NCBI GenBank assembly: GCA_026996855.1
Contig: JALWJZ010000059.1
Span: forward strand, 1 to 47,545
Length of the DNA stretch: 47,545 bases
DNA from: Anaerolineales bacterium
Lineage (GTDB): Bacteria > Chloroflexota > Anaerolineae > Anaerolineales > DRMV01
Direction of reading: 5' to 3'
The number at the start of each line of letters is the position of its first letter. The stretch's first letter is position 1. The notes beneath the pieces were generated by a model that was given only the letters and a program-made list of their open reading frames with translations, had not been told where the DNA came from and did no database searches. The position numbers and the translations under genes were made by a program. Positions 17,160 through 27,107 of this stretch are shown here, piece by piece.

Positions 17160-17200
17160 GATAGCCGACAGCCGTCAGCAGACAGCCATCGGCCGTGGGT
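17160..17200. repeat. GCCGTCGGC-type palindromic repeat in the 23S-5S spacer
   Basis: A degenerate copy of the CGGCCGATGGC/GCCGTCGGC element fills most of the spacer between 23S and 5S. Related copies are at 18738-18757, 19614-19653, 20754-20788 and 24190-24237. Confidence 0.55.
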
Positions 17201-17203
17201 TCA

Positions 17204-17237
17204 CCGTCGGGGGGTTGGGCCCTTTTGGGGAGGAAGG
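17204..17237 (-). promoter_or_regulatory. 3' arm of the 23S processing stem
   Basis: This segment is complementary to 21011-21044 over about 30 bases (CGTCGGGGGGTTGGGCCC and TGGGGAGGAAGG blocks). Paired, the arms loop out the whole 23S precursor, the usual substrate of RNase III in bacterial rRNA maturation. Confidence 0.85.
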
Positions 17238-17403
17238 CCTCGGCCATTAGTACCCGTCAGCTTCACCCGTTACCGGGCTTCCACCTCGGGCCTATCAACC
17301 TGGTCGTCTACCAGGGGCCTTACCCGGTTGACCCGGTGGGGGACCTGATCTTGGGGTGGGCTTCCCGCTTAGATGCCTTCAGCGGTTATCCCTTCCCGGC
17401 ATG

Positions 17404-17436
<33 letters not shown>

Positions 17437-17450
17437 CACACCAGAGGCCG

Positions 17451-17481
<31 letters not shown>

Positions 17482-17505
17482 CTCCCCTCAAGTCCCCTGC
17501 GCCCG

Positions 17506-17633
<128 letters not shown>

Positions 17634-17669
17634 GAGCGAGGCCGTCGATGGGAACTCTCGGGCCTCACC

Positions 17670-17708
<39 letters not shown>

Positions 17709-18046
17709 CGGCCCTTCCACGCGGAACCGTGGGATCACTAAGCCCGGCTTTCGCCCCTGCTCGGCTTGTGAGCCTCGCAGTCAAGCCCCCTTATGCCTTT
17801 ACACTCTACGGGCGATTTCCATCCGCCCTGAGGGGACCTTTGGGCGCCTCCGTTACCCTTTGGGAGGCGACCACCCCAGTCAAACTGCCCACCTAACACT
17901 GTCCCCGTTGGGGATTCACCCAACGGGTTAGAGATCCGACCTGCCCAGGGTGGTATCTCACCGGCGCCTCCATCCCCGCTGGCGCGGGGACTTCCCAGGC
18001 TCCCACCTATCCTGCACAGGACAGGCCCGATCCCAATGTTAGGCTG

Positions 18047-18086
<40 letters not shown>

Positions 18087-18160
18087 GCGCGCATCTTCAC
18101 GCGCATTGCAGTTTCGCCGGGTCCCTCGCTGAGACAGTGCGGCAGTCGTGAGGCCTTTCA

Positions 18161-18195
<35 letters not shown>

Positions 18196-18236
18196 CACCT
18201 TGTTCCCGACCTTTCGGCCAGGGGTGGACCATCTCT

Positions 18237-18686
18237 TCACAGAGCCCCCAGGTCCTGTTTGATCCGGAGGAGCGCTTCTCTCCGGCTGGTGTTCATGCGC
18301 AACGCGATGTCGATGATTTCCAGGAGACCTTCTCGGGTCAGGTGCTTTCCCTCTTGCATCTTCTGCACGATGCGCCTGAAGCGAATGAAGTCCACGTTCT
18401 TCTTGGTCTTCAGCGGATGCTTGGTGAAGAAGTCGCAGATGCGCTGCAGGCACTTCAAATCCCGCGCGCGGTAGGCCCATCGGTCGCCGTGGTTGCGTCG
18501 CACCACGCCGCAACCGAAAAAGGCCTTGAGCGCGTACAGAATTTGAAGGTCTCGTTCGTGCTGGACGACGGTGAATTCGGGAAGCACCTGGTATCCCGTG
18601 CGCATGTCCGGGTGGCGCAGGACGGAGACGTGGAAGCATCCTTCTCCATCCACGAAGCCCACCACCCAATCCGGGGAGAGTTCCAT
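18237..18686 (-). CDS. LAGLIDADG homing endonuclease, intron-encoded
   Basis: A 149-residue endonuclease with a single LAGLIDADG-type motif at its N-terminus (WVVGFVDGEGCFHV, residues 7-20; acidic residue E15 at the catalytic position). It therefore probably works as a homodimer, like I-CreI. Further family features are VLPEFTVVQHERD and the KCLQRICDFF...LKTKK segment. The ATG at 18686 follows an AAGGAGGAG site, unusual for a gene inside rRNA and a sign that it is translated. Its stop codon TGA runs directly into the conserved P7 strand of the intron. It should cut intron-less 23S genes at the insertion site and so spread the intron. Confidence 0.9.
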   Translation of the reverse strand: MELSPDWVVGFVDGEGCFHVSVLRHPDMRTGYQVLPEFTVVQHERDLQILYALKAFFGCGVVRRNHGDRWAYRARDLKCLQRICDFFTKHPLKTKKNVDFIRFRRIVQKMQEGKHLTREGLLEIIDIALRMNTSRREALLRIKQDLGAL

Positions 18687-18737
18687 GCCCTCCTCCTTCG
18701 GGGACCTGTGCCCGGCGTATGGTCTCTGAGGATCCCG

Positions 18738-18757
18738 AACGGCCGTCGGCCATTCGG
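18738..18757. repeat. Palindromic repeat copy inside the intron
   Basis: CGAATGGCC/GGCCGTTCG (minus strand) forms a 9-bp hairpin at the place of the P6 extension of the intron. The core GGCCGACGGCC is the same motif as in the 23S expansion hairpins. Confidence 0.55.
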
Positions 18758-18889
18758 TTTCCTGCGGGTTGCCCAATCCCGGACGTTTTTACGGGTCCGA
18801 GCGCGTGGCTCAACCTCGTAGTCCGGGCTCTAAGGGCTTTCCCGCATACAGCCGGGTTCAGGCAGCTTGCGCTACCTTAGGACCGTCAG

Positions 18890-18924
<35 letters not shown>

Positions 18925-19613
18925 GGCTTGCACCCCTCCCCTTCACCTTCCGGCACTGGGCAGGCTTCAGCCCCTATACGTCCCCTTTCGGGTTCGCAGA
19001 GACCTGTGTTTTTGGTAAACAGTCGCCACCGCCTCTTCGCTGCGACCCACCTCGGCTTCGGCCGCGCGGGCCTACACCTAACGTGGGCACCCCTTCTCCC
19101 GAAGTTACGGGGCCAATTTGCCGAGTTCCTTAGCGAGGGTTCTCCCGAGCGCCTTGGTGTACTCCACCAGCCTACCGGTGTCGGTTTGCGGTACGGGCAC
19201 CCAGGCTTCAACGCTTAGGGGCTTTTCTCGGCACCGAGGGTCACCCGCTTCGCCTTACGGCTCGCCTTCGGGCCTTCGGCTCAGGGGGCGGATTTGCCTA
19301 CCCCCGTCATCGCCTATTACCCTTGGCACCCACCTCCACCTGTGGGCCGGGCTACCCCGATGCGTCCCCCCATCGCTCTGCCTGGGTGGGGCCGGAATTT
19401 TAACCGGCTGTGCCTCGCCTACGCCTTTCGGCCTCGGCTGAGCTCCCGCCTCACCCGACGCGGATGTACCTGCCGTCGGAAACCTTAGGCTTCCGGCGTC
19501 CCGGCTTCTCACCGGGAATTTCGCTACTCGTGCCCGGATTCTCACTTCCGCGCGCTCCACCTGTCCTTTCGGTCAGGCTTCGACGCACGCGGAACGCTCC
19601 CCTACCGCCTGCG

Positions 19614-19653
19614 AATGGCCGTCGGCCGTCGGCCATCGGCCGTCCGCAGACCC
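19614..19653. repeat. Palindromic repeat forming a 23S expansion (helix 45 region)
   Basis: Consecutive GGCCGTCGGCCGTCGGCC units lie in a variable helix of 23S, between the conserved GGGGCTAAGCCTGG and GGTAGGGGAGCGTTC segments (minus strand). Confidence 0.65.
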
Positions 19654-20166
19654 ACGGCTTCGGCTCCAGGCTTAGCCCCGTTGAATTTTCCGCGCAGCGC
19701 CACTCGGCGGGTGAGCTGTTACGCACTCTTTAAAGGATGGCTGCTTCTAAGCCAACCTCCCCGCTGTCTTAGCAGCGCCACTTCGTTCTCCACTAAGCCT
19801 GGCATTTGGGGCCTTAGCCGGTGGTCTGGGTTGTTCCCCTCTCGACCACGGAGCTCATCCCCCGCGGTCCAACTGCCCGCCTGCACATGCCGGTATTCGG
19901 AGTTTGCCGGAGTTCGGTACCCGCACTGGGCCCTAGCTCCAGCAGTGCTCTACCCCCGGCACGGACCGGCGGACGCTGACCCTAAAGCCATTTCGGGGAG
20001 AACAAGCTATCTCCGGTCTCGATTGGAATTTCACCTCTACCCGCAGGTCATCGGATGGTTTTGCATGACCAACCCGTTCGGGCCTCCAGCGGGTGTTACC
20101 CCGCCTTCACCCTGCCCACGGGTAGCTCGACCGGTTTCGTGTCCAACCCCGGCGACTTTGGGGCAC

Positions 20167-20193
20167 CCCAGAAAATCGATGATTTTCTGGGGA
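20167..20193. repeat. AT-containing expansion hairpin in 23S (helix 25 region)
   Basis: A perfect 12-bp stem with a GAT loop (CCCCAGAAAATC/GATTTTCTGGGG) extends a variable helix upstream of the conserved GGGGTTGG segment. Its AT-rich middle stands out in an otherwise very GC-rich rRNA. Confidence 0.6.
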
Positions 20194-20753
20194 CCCCGGG
20201 CGCCCTGTTCAGACTCGGTTTCCCTGCGGCTTCGGCTGTCCCTGCCTTAGCCTCGCCACCGAGGTTGACTCCCGGGCTCATTCTCCAAAAGGCACGCCCT
20301 CAGGCCTACCCCTGACGGGGCAACGCCCTCGGACGGTTTGTAGGCTCGCGGTTTCAGGATCTCTTTCACCCCCCTCACCGGGGTGCTTTTCACCTTTCCC
20401 TCACGGTACTATGCGCTATCGGTCGCCAAGGGTATTTAGCCTTGGAGGGTGGTCCCCCCAGCTTCCCACGGGATTTCACGAGTCCCGCGGTACTCGGGAA
20501 CGTTCCACCGGGAGACGCAAGGCTTTCGCCTACGGGGCTTTCACCCTCTCTGGCCGGCCTTTCCAGGACCGTTCGGCTAACCTTGCGTTTTGTCACTCCC
20601 TGGGGGTTGCCGCCGCCCCCCATGGAACGTCCCGCAACCCCGCCACGGCATAGGCCGGCGGGCCACTAAGCCGTGACGGTTTGGGCTGTGCCCCTTTCGC
20701 TCGCCACTACTCAGGGCATCTCCACCGCAGGGCTCTTAACCCTGCGGCGCCCA

Positions 20754-20788
20754 CCAATGGCCGTCGGCGGTTGGCCGACGGCCATTGG
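20754..20788. repeat. Palindromic repeat forming a 23S expansion (domain I)
   Basis: A perfect 15-bp inverted repeat, CCAATGGCCGTCGGC/GCCGACGGCCATTGG, with a 5-base loop is inserted between the conserved GAAATCAAC and GGAGATGCC segments near the 5' end of 23S. Confidence 0.75.
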
Positions 20789-21010
20789 CAGGTGTTGATT
20801 TCTCTTCCTGGGCCTACTAAGATGTTTCAGTTCGGCCCGTGCCCCTCCCTGCGCCTTACGGCGCGGGATGTGGTGGGTTCACCCACCACGGGTTTCCCCA
20901 TTCGGGAATCCCCGGATCAACGCCTGCACCCGGCTCCCCGGGGCTTATCGCAGGGTGCCACGCCCTTCATCGGCCCTTGGCGCCGAGGCATCCACCGCGA
21001 GCCCTTCGTA

Positions 21011-21044
21011 CCTTCCTCCCCGCCAGGGCCCAACCCCCCGACGG
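21011..21044 (-). promoter_or_regulatory. 5' arm of the 23S processing stem
   Basis: Complementary to 17204-17237; it overlaps the first bases of mature 23S and the spacer upstream. Confidence 0.85.
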
Positions 21045-21057
21045 TGGTGCATCTTCC

Positions 21058-21084
21058 CTTGTCAACGTGCCTGGGTTTCGCTCA
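21058..21084 (-). promoter_or_regulatory. BoxA-like element before 23S
   Basis: The minus strand reads TGAGCGAAACCCAGGCACG followed by TTGACAAG. It is nearly the same as the leader copy at 22943-22966. A pair of such elements, one before 16S and one before 23S, is the usual layout of rrn antitermination signals. Confidence 0.45.
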
Positions 21085-21093
21085 GGTGGTGAG

Positions 21094-21166
21094 TGGAGAT
21101 GGGGGGACTCGAACCCCCGACCTGGGCCTTGCAAAGGCCCCGCTCTCCCACCTGAGCTACATCCCC
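21094..21166 (-). tRNA. tRNA-Ala (TGC anticodon)
   Basis: A full cloverleaf of 73 bases: acceptor GGGGATG/CATCTCC, D-arm AGCTCAGGTGGGAGAGC, anticodon loop CTTTGCAAG with TGC, and T-arm GGGGGTTCGAGTCCCCC. The CCA end is not encoded. Located in the 16S-23S spacer. Confidence 0.97.
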
Positions 21167-21170
21167 ATCA

Positions 21171-21244
21171 TGGGCCTGCGTGGACTCGAACCACGGACCT
21201 CGCCCTTATCAGGGGCGCGCTCTAACCACCTGAGCTACAGGCCC
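21171..21244 (-). tRNA. tRNA-Ile (GAT anticodon)
   Basis: A full cloverleaf of 74 bases: acceptor GGGCCTG/CAGGCCC, D-arm AGCTCAGGTGGTTAGAGC, anticodon loop CTGATAA with GAT, and T-arm CGTGGTTCGAGTCCACG. It comes first after 16S, with tRNA-Ala next, the classic spacer order. Confidence 0.97.
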
Positions 21245-21254
21245 ACATGCAGCA

Positions 21255-21301
21255 AAAAGCGACCGCAAGGCCGGAGGCTCTACCCTCCGGCCCAGGCTCC
21301 G
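21255..21301 (-). promoter_or_regulatory. 3' arm of the 16S processing stem
   Basis: Complementary to the leader arm at 22896-22941 over most of its length (AGCGACCGCAAGGCCGGAGG block plus a CGGAGCC block with wobble pairs), so the 16S precursor can be looped out for RNase III-type cleavage. Confidence 0.8.
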
Positions 21302-21313
21302 GGGATTGCTCCA

Positions 21314-22854
<1,541 letters not shown>

Positions 22855-22895
22855 GACTCGCGTCTCGCGTCAGGTCCAATCCTGTGATTTACTTT

Positions 22896-22941
22896 CGGAG
22901 CCCAGGCCGGCGCAGAACCTCCGGCCTTGCGGTCGCTTTTC
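22896..22941 (-). promoter_or_regulatory. 5' arm of the 16S processing stem
   Basis: Leader segment complementary to 21255-21301; it lies between the boxA-like element and mature 16S. Confidence 0.8.
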
Positions 22942-22942
22942 T

Positions 22943-22966
22943 CTTGTCAAGGTGCTGGGTCGCTCA
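22943..22966 (-). promoter_or_regulatory. BoxA-like element in the rrn leader
   Basis: The minus strand reads TGAGCGACCCAGCACC followed by TTGACAAG, matching the element in the 16S-23S spacer. Assignment as an antitermination signal rests on this repetition and position. Confidence 0.45.
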
Positions 22967-23003
22967 GACCTCTGCCCTTGCTTTCCCCTTACAGGCGCCC
23001 TCT

Positions 23004-23031
23004 ATTATAGGCGCCGCCCTGCCCTTGTCAA
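23004..23031 (-). promoter_or_regulatory. rrn operon promoter
   Basis: TTGACA (23031-23026) and TATAAT (23009-23004) are both perfect consensus, with a 16-base spacer. Transcription should start near 22997, leaving a leader of about 140 bases before mature 16S. This is the strongest promoter in the window. Confidence 0.9.
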
Positions 23032-23160
23032 GCGTTTTCGCCGCTTTTTTCTTCGATTTCTCAAAAGTCTTATCATCCCAATTTCGTGTTTCTTCGCATC
23101 CTTTTGCCAAAAGCCGGGGCAAGGCGAAGCCATGTCTACCCCGGCACGAGCGCCTGCTTG

Positions 23161-24174
23161 TCAAAGGACGGCCCCGGATGATTGTTCCAGGTTCGGCTCC
23201 AGGGGCCAAGAGCGCTCCCATTCTCCCAAAGAAGCCGGATCCATGTCAAGCCCTTTCCATAGCATTTTCAGGGAGTTCCAGTGCACCCGTTCCCAGGCCC
23301 GGGGACTGGCGTTGGCGTTATGGGGGCTGAGGAGCACGTTGCCCATGCGTCGCAGGGGGCTGTCTTCGGGAAGCGGCTCCTCCTCGAAGACGTCCAGGGC
23401 CGCGCCCGCGAGGCGCCCCTGCTCCAGGGCCTCGATGAGCGCGGGTTCGTCCACCACCGGCCCGCGCGCGGTGTTGATGAGCACCGCGGCGGGTTTCATC
23501 AGGGCCAGGCGCTCCCGGTTGATAAGGTGGTAACTGGTGGGGTTCAGGTCACAGTTCAGGCTGACGAAGTCCGCGCGGCGGAGCAGGTCTTCCAGGGGCA
23601 CCATTTCCACGCCCACTTCCTCGATGAAGGCCGGCTCGATGGGCCGGATGTCGTTACCCAGCAGGCGCATGCCAAAGGCCCGGGCGCGGCGCAAAACCGC
23701 CTTGCCGATATTCCCCACGCCTACCACGCCCAGGGTGAGTTCGTTCAAGGCCCGGGAAACCTGCTTCTCCCAGCGGCCCGCCTTCATGCCCGCGTCCAGT
23801 TGGGGAATGCGCCGCGCGAAGGCCAGGATGAAGCCCAACACCGTATCGGCCACCGGCTCGGTAAACGCGCCCGGTGTGTTGTACACGGGAATGCCCAACC
23901 GCCGCGCGGCCTCCCGGTCGATGGAATCCACCCCCGTACCCCACTTGACGATGACCTTCAGGCGGGGAAGGCTGGCCTCCAGCACCCGCGCGGTGAAGCG
24001 GTCGTCGCCGCACAGGGCGCCGTCGAACCGGCCCGCGTAGCGGAGCAATTCCTCCTCTTCCAGGCGCTCCCGCACCGGCGGACGAATCACCTCCACGTCG
24101 AAGGCCTCGAAAATCGGTCGGACCCGGTCCCAGATGCGCAGCATGTAGGGCGCGGTCAGGAGTACGGTGGGCAT
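23161..24174 (-). CDS. D-isomer 2-hydroxyacid dehydrogenase (phosphoglycerate dehydrogenase-like)
   Basis: A 337-residue NAD-dependent dehydrogenase. The Rossmann motif is GVVGVGNIGKAV (G152, G154, G157). The catalytic set R237 (NTARG), E266 (EEEP) and H285 (SPHN) is present. It has no C-terminal ACT domain, so it is not a full SerA. The chosen start at 24174 follows GGAGG; upstream frame extension would run through the palindromic repeat. It is the last gene of an operon with a CMP-sugar synthetase and a metallohydrolase. The pairing with the synthetase suggests a role in making a sugar acid for surface glycans, rather than serine. The substrate is not evident. Confidence 0.87.
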   Translation of the reverse strand: MPTVLLTAPYMLRIWDRVRPIFEAFDVEVIRPPVRERLEEEELLRYAGRFDGALCGDDRFTARVLEASLPRLKVIVKWGTGVDSIDREAARRLGIPVYNTPGAFTEPVADTVLGFILAFARRIPQLDAGMKAGRWEKQVSRALNELTLGVVGVGNIGKAVLRRARAFGMRLLGNDIRPIEPAFIEEVGVEMVPLEDLLRRADFVSLNCDLNPTSYHLINRERLALMKPAAVLINTARGPVVDEPALIEALEQGRLAGAALDVFEEEPLPEDSPLRRMGNVLLSPHNANASPRAWERVHWNSLKMLWKGLDMDPASLGEWERSWPLEPNLEQSSGAVL

Positions 24175-24189
24175 GGGGAACCTCCGGCG

Positions 24190-24237
24190 GTGAGCGGTCA
24201 GCGGTCGGCCCTCGGCCGTCGGCCGTCGGCTGTGCTC
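24190..24237. repeat. GCCGTCGGC repeat at a gene junction
   Basis: Reiterated CGGCCGTCGGCCGTCGGC sequence between the synthetase and dehydrogenase genes. It supplies the last dozen codons of the synthetase (a TADGRRPRADR tail), as if inserted at the 3' end of the gene. Confidence 0.7.
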
Positions 24238-24911
24238 AACAGACATTCGGCAATGCGCCAGTCCGCGGGCTCGTCGATGTCCACGGCCTCCAGGGCGGGA
24301 ATTTCAAAAAGGTAGGGCCGAAAACCCAGGCGGTTGCGGCGCTTCAGGAAGACTTCCCGCTCGAAGATGTAGAGGCAGGAGTTTTCTTCGTACACTGGGG
24401 GCAAATCTTGGGTGCGGAGCAGCACTTCCGGGTCGTGGTTCAGGGGGCGGCCCTGGGCATCCCAAAGGCGGGTCTGCCAGCGGGTCACGGAAAACAGGGA
24501 GTCGTATTCGGGAAACACCTGCCAGAAGGTGCGGATGGCCCGGGAAACGGTCTCGGGCCTCAGCAGGGGGTTGGTGCTGTGGGTTTGCAGGTAGACGCGA
24601 GCCTCTACCTGGTGCACGTCGTGCCAGAGGACTTCGTTCATAGGGATGTGGCCATCCCGCAAATGGGGCGGGCGCTCCAGAAGACGCACCTGGGGGAAGG
24701 CGCGAGCCACGCCTTCCATGATGACCGGGCTGTCGGTATCCACCACCACCAGTGTCACCTCGGGCACGGCCAGCAGGGTTTCCAGGATGTAGGCGTACAG
24801 GGGCCTGCCCGCCAGGGGCCGATAGTTCTTCCCCGGAATACGCTCCGAATGGTGCCGCATGGGCACCAGGGCCACCACCTGGGGCGGTTCGGGCAGGGTC
24901 ACAGGTCCCAT
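24198..24911 (-). CDS. Acylneuraminate cytidylyltransferase family protein
   Basis: A 237-residue nucleotidyltransferase that should join CMP to a nine-carbon or related acidic sugar. The nucleotide-binding signature VALVPMRHHSERIPGKNYRP (residues 12-31) and the later HSTNPLLRPETV are typical of NeuA/CMP-sugar synthetases. The predicted start is ATG at 24911, behind GGAGGGGG, overlapping the metallohydrolase end by 13 bases. The last dozen residues come from a palindromic DNA repeat and are probably not part of the ancestral protein. No sugar-acid synthase lies nearby, so the actual sugar is unknown. Confidence 0.87.
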   Translation of the reverse strand: MGPVTLPEPPQVVALVPMRHHSERIPGKNYRPLAGRPLYAYILETLLAVPEVTLVVVDTDSPVIMEGVARAFPQVRLLERPPHLRDGHIPMNEVLWHDVHQVEARVYLQTHSTNPLLRPETVSRAIRTFWQVFPEYDSLFSVTRWQTRLWDAQGRPLNHDPEVLLRTQDLPPVYEENSCLYIFEREVFLKRRNRLGFRPYLFEIPALEAVDIDEPADWRIAECLLSTADGRRPRADR

Positions 24912-26305
24912 CCTTCCCCCTCCCGGAAGTAGGTCACCCGGTGCCATCCCTGCTCCGCCAGGGCCTGCATGAGCGCCCGGGCCGCGTGTTCTTCCCCATG
25001 CACCAGGCCGATGCCCCGCAGGGTCTCGCGCGAGGCCAGCGCGTATTCCAGGAGCAAATCCCGGCCCGCGTGGGCCGACAGATCCCCCACGGTGACCACC
25101 CGGGCCCGAACGGGATATTCCCGACCCAGGATGCGCACCCTCTTCGCGCCGTCGGCCAGTTTCCGGCCCAGGGTGTGGGGCGCGGTCCAGGAGACCAGCA
25201 GAATGGTGTTGCGGGGGTCGGTGATGGTGTGCTTCAAGTGATGCAAAATGCGGCCCACCTCCAACATCCCCGAAGTGGAGATGATGACCATGGGCCCGGG
25301 CTGGTCGTTCAGAGCCTTGGATTGCTCCACCGTGCGCAGGTAATGCACCCGGCCGAAGCCCAGCACGTCTTCCAGCACCCCCGCCCGGAGCAGGTGCAGG
25401 ACCTCCTCGTCGAAACATTCGGGGTGGGCCCGGTACACTTCCGACGCGTCCACGGCCAGGGGGCTGTCCACATAGATGGGCACTTGGGGCAGTTCGCCCT
25501 TTTGCATCATGGTGTGGAAGAGGTAAACCAGGGTCTGGGTGCGACCGATGGCGAACGCGGGCACCACCAGTTTTCCTTCCTGCTCGAAGGTGCTCCGGGC
25601 CACCTCCCGCAATTCGTCATAGGCATAGCGAGGGTCCCGGTGGGCCTTGTGGCCGTAGGTGCATTCCATGAGCAGCCAGTGCGCGCCCTGGGGCAGGACC
25701 GGATCCCGCAAGATGGGCAGGTGCCGGCGCCCGATGTCGCCGGAGAACCACAGGCGGGTGGGGCCGGGCCGGGTATCCAGGTCCAGCACCACCGCGGCCG
25801 AACCCAGGATGTGCCCGGCCTCCACGAAACGGGCCTGTACCCCGGGCATGGGCTGGAAGGGGCGGTCGTAAGGTACGGGCACCAACATGCGAGCCGCGCG
25901 CACCGCGTCGTCCACCGTGTACAGGGGTTCCAGTCGCGGTTCCCCCGGGGCCCGCTTTCGGTTCAGGTAGGCCACGTTTTCCTCCTGGACGTGGGCGGCG
26001 TCCAGCATCATCAGGGTGGCCAGGTGCGCGGTGGCCGGGGTAGCGTAAATGGGGCCCTCGAACCCCTGCTTCACCAGGTTGGGCAGGTTGCCGCAATGGT
26101 CCAGATGCGCGTGGCTGAGGAGCACGGCTCGAAGCCCTTTCGGGTCGAAGGGAAACTCCCGGTTGCGACGGTACGTCTCGCCGCGACGCCCCTGGTACAG
26201 TCCGCCTTCCAGGAGCAAGGCGCCCGCCGGCCCTTCCAATAAATGACGGGAACCCGTGACCGTGCGGGCCGCGCCCCAGATGGTCAAACGAAACATCGAA
26301 ACCAC
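24899..26305 (-). CDS. Beta-CASP metallo-beta-lactamase RNA hydrolase (Ysh1/CPSF-like)
   Basis: A 468-residue MBL-fold protein with the HxHxDH zinc motif SHAHLDH (H65, H67, D69, H70), the next ligands in EAGHILGSA and SGDIG, then a beta-CASP domain with GRTQTLVYLF and the late SAHAGR histidine. Such proteins are RNA endo- or exonucleases. The most likely start is GTG at 26305, six bases after AGGAGGG; the ATG three codons on is too far from the ribosome binding site. It is the first gene of an operon with two sugar-metabolism enzymes, an odd combination. Confidence 0.88.
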   Translation of the reverse strand: MVSMFRLTIWGAARTVTGSRHLLEGPAGALLLEGGLYQGRRGETYRRNREFPFDPKGLRAVLLSHAHLDHCGNLPNLVKQGFEGPIYATPATAHLATLMMLDAAHVQEENVAYLNRKRAPGEPRLEPLYTVDDAVRAARMLVPVPYDRPFQPMPGVQARFVEAGHILGSAAVVLDLDTRPGPTRLWFSGDIGRRHLPILRDPVLPQGAHWLLMECTYGHKAHRDPRYAYDELREVARSTFEQEGKLVVPAFAIGRTQTLVYLFHTMMQKGELPQVPIYVDSPLAVDASEVYRAHPECFDEEVLHLLRAGVLEDVLGFGRVHYLRTVEQSKALNDQPGPMVIISTSGMLEVGRILHHLKHTITDPRNTILLVSWTAPHTLGRKLADGAKRVRILGREYPVRARVVTVGDLSAHAGRDLLLEYALASRETLRGIGLVHGEEHAARALMQALAEQGWHRVTYFREGEGWDL

Positions 26306-26442
26306 GAAAAACCCTCCTCCTCGGGATGTTTCAATGATACCGCACCCAGGAAAGGGATGACACGGCCCCCGAAGGGGAAATGGGAGCGCGTGACCCAGGA
26401 GAAAGGTCACGAAAAAGACCCCTGGGGGCTCGACGGGGATGG

Positions 26443-26448
26443 TATACT
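26443..26448 (+). promoter_or_regulatory. Extended -10 promoter of the DUF4190 gene
   Basis: TGGTATACT, a TGn-extended -10, lies about 95 bases before the start codon. No -35 is evident. The rest of the 26306-26544 interval shows no gene. Confidence 0.45.
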
Positions 26449-26544
26449 TTTTACGTCAAAGCAATCGCTTTCCATACCCGGAGGAAGGCTGCCCATATCG
26501 GTTTACATTTCCGGGGCGCATCCCATACCGGCAGGAGGTCCGAG

Positions 26545-26907
26545 ATGAGCGAGTTCCAATCCTTTGAGTCCTTTGAGGCGAATGCCGACGCAACCCCGAC
26601 CGGACCCGCTCCGGGTGAGAAGAAGTCCAGCACCCTGGCCCTGGTGAGCCTGATCATGGGCATTCTGTCCTACGTTGCCCTGGGTCCCATCGGGGGCATT
26701 GCCGCGGTCATCACCGGTCACATGGCCATGAAAGAAATCAATCAGAGCGGCGGCGCGCTGGAAGGAGAAAACCTGGCCAAAATCGGTCTGATTTTGGGTT
26801 ACGTGAACCTGGTGCTTTCGCTGTGCTGTTGCATTGGCGCTGCGATTTGGTTCTTCGCCCTGGCCAGCACGAGCAAATCCAGCGCCTTGCTCTTGCTCCT
26901 TGTGTAA
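26545..26907 (+). CDS. DUF4190 membrane protein
   Basis: A 120-residue protein with a polar N-terminus (about 30 residues) and two hydrophobic segments: LALVSLIMGILSYVALGPIG, joined by a VITGHMAMKEINQSGG loop to LILGYVNLVLSLCCCIGAAI. This pattern, with the small-residue loop HxAxxEI, is characteristic of DUF4190. The ATG at 26545 is preceded by GGAGG. Function unknown. It is followed by a 200-base stretch (26908-27107) with no gene or clear signal. Confidence 0.8.
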   Translation: MSEFQSFESFEANADATPTGPAPGEKKSSTLALVSLIMGILSYVALGPIGGIAAVITGHMAMKEINQSGGALEGENLAKIGLILGYVNLVLSLCCCIGAAIWFFALASTSKSSALLLLLV

Positions 26908-27107
26908 AGAGGTCGGGCGGAGGGTGCAAGCCCCTTGCCCAGGAAACAAAGGAAGGGTAATCCCGTCTGGGGACGTTGACCTTCCTCCGCCCAAAAACCC
27001 TTTTCGGAGTCATGATACCCCGCACAAAGCCAGGCCCTATGGCAATTTGATAGGTGCTTGGCGCCACTTTTTTCGCTTTCACGACCCTCACGAACCCTGG
27101 AGGAAGC

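Larger units (their letters stand above)
18196..18873 (-). mobile_element. Group I intron in 23S rRNA (position 1931 equivalent)
   Basis: The conserved exon sequence ACGGTCCTAAGGT / AGCGAAATTCCTTGTCGG is split after the T equivalent to E. coli U1931. The upstream exon ends in T and the intron ends in G (18196), as group I splicing requires. Core elements are present: a GGGCAACCCGCAGGAAACC Q-like region, a CTCAGAGACCATACG R-like region and an AAGAGATGGTCC S-like region. GACCAT (18724-18719) and ATGGTC (18232-18227) form a perfect P7 helix. The homing endonuclease gene lies between the two P7 strands, in the P8 loop. A palindromic repeat copy forms a hairpin between Q and R. The core looks complete, so self-splicing is likely. 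Confidence 0.88.

Noticed and set aside
20754-20788. Terminator hairpin in the rrn region
   Set aside because: It lies within 23S between conserved rRNA segments, has no U-tract, and belongs to an expansion loop.
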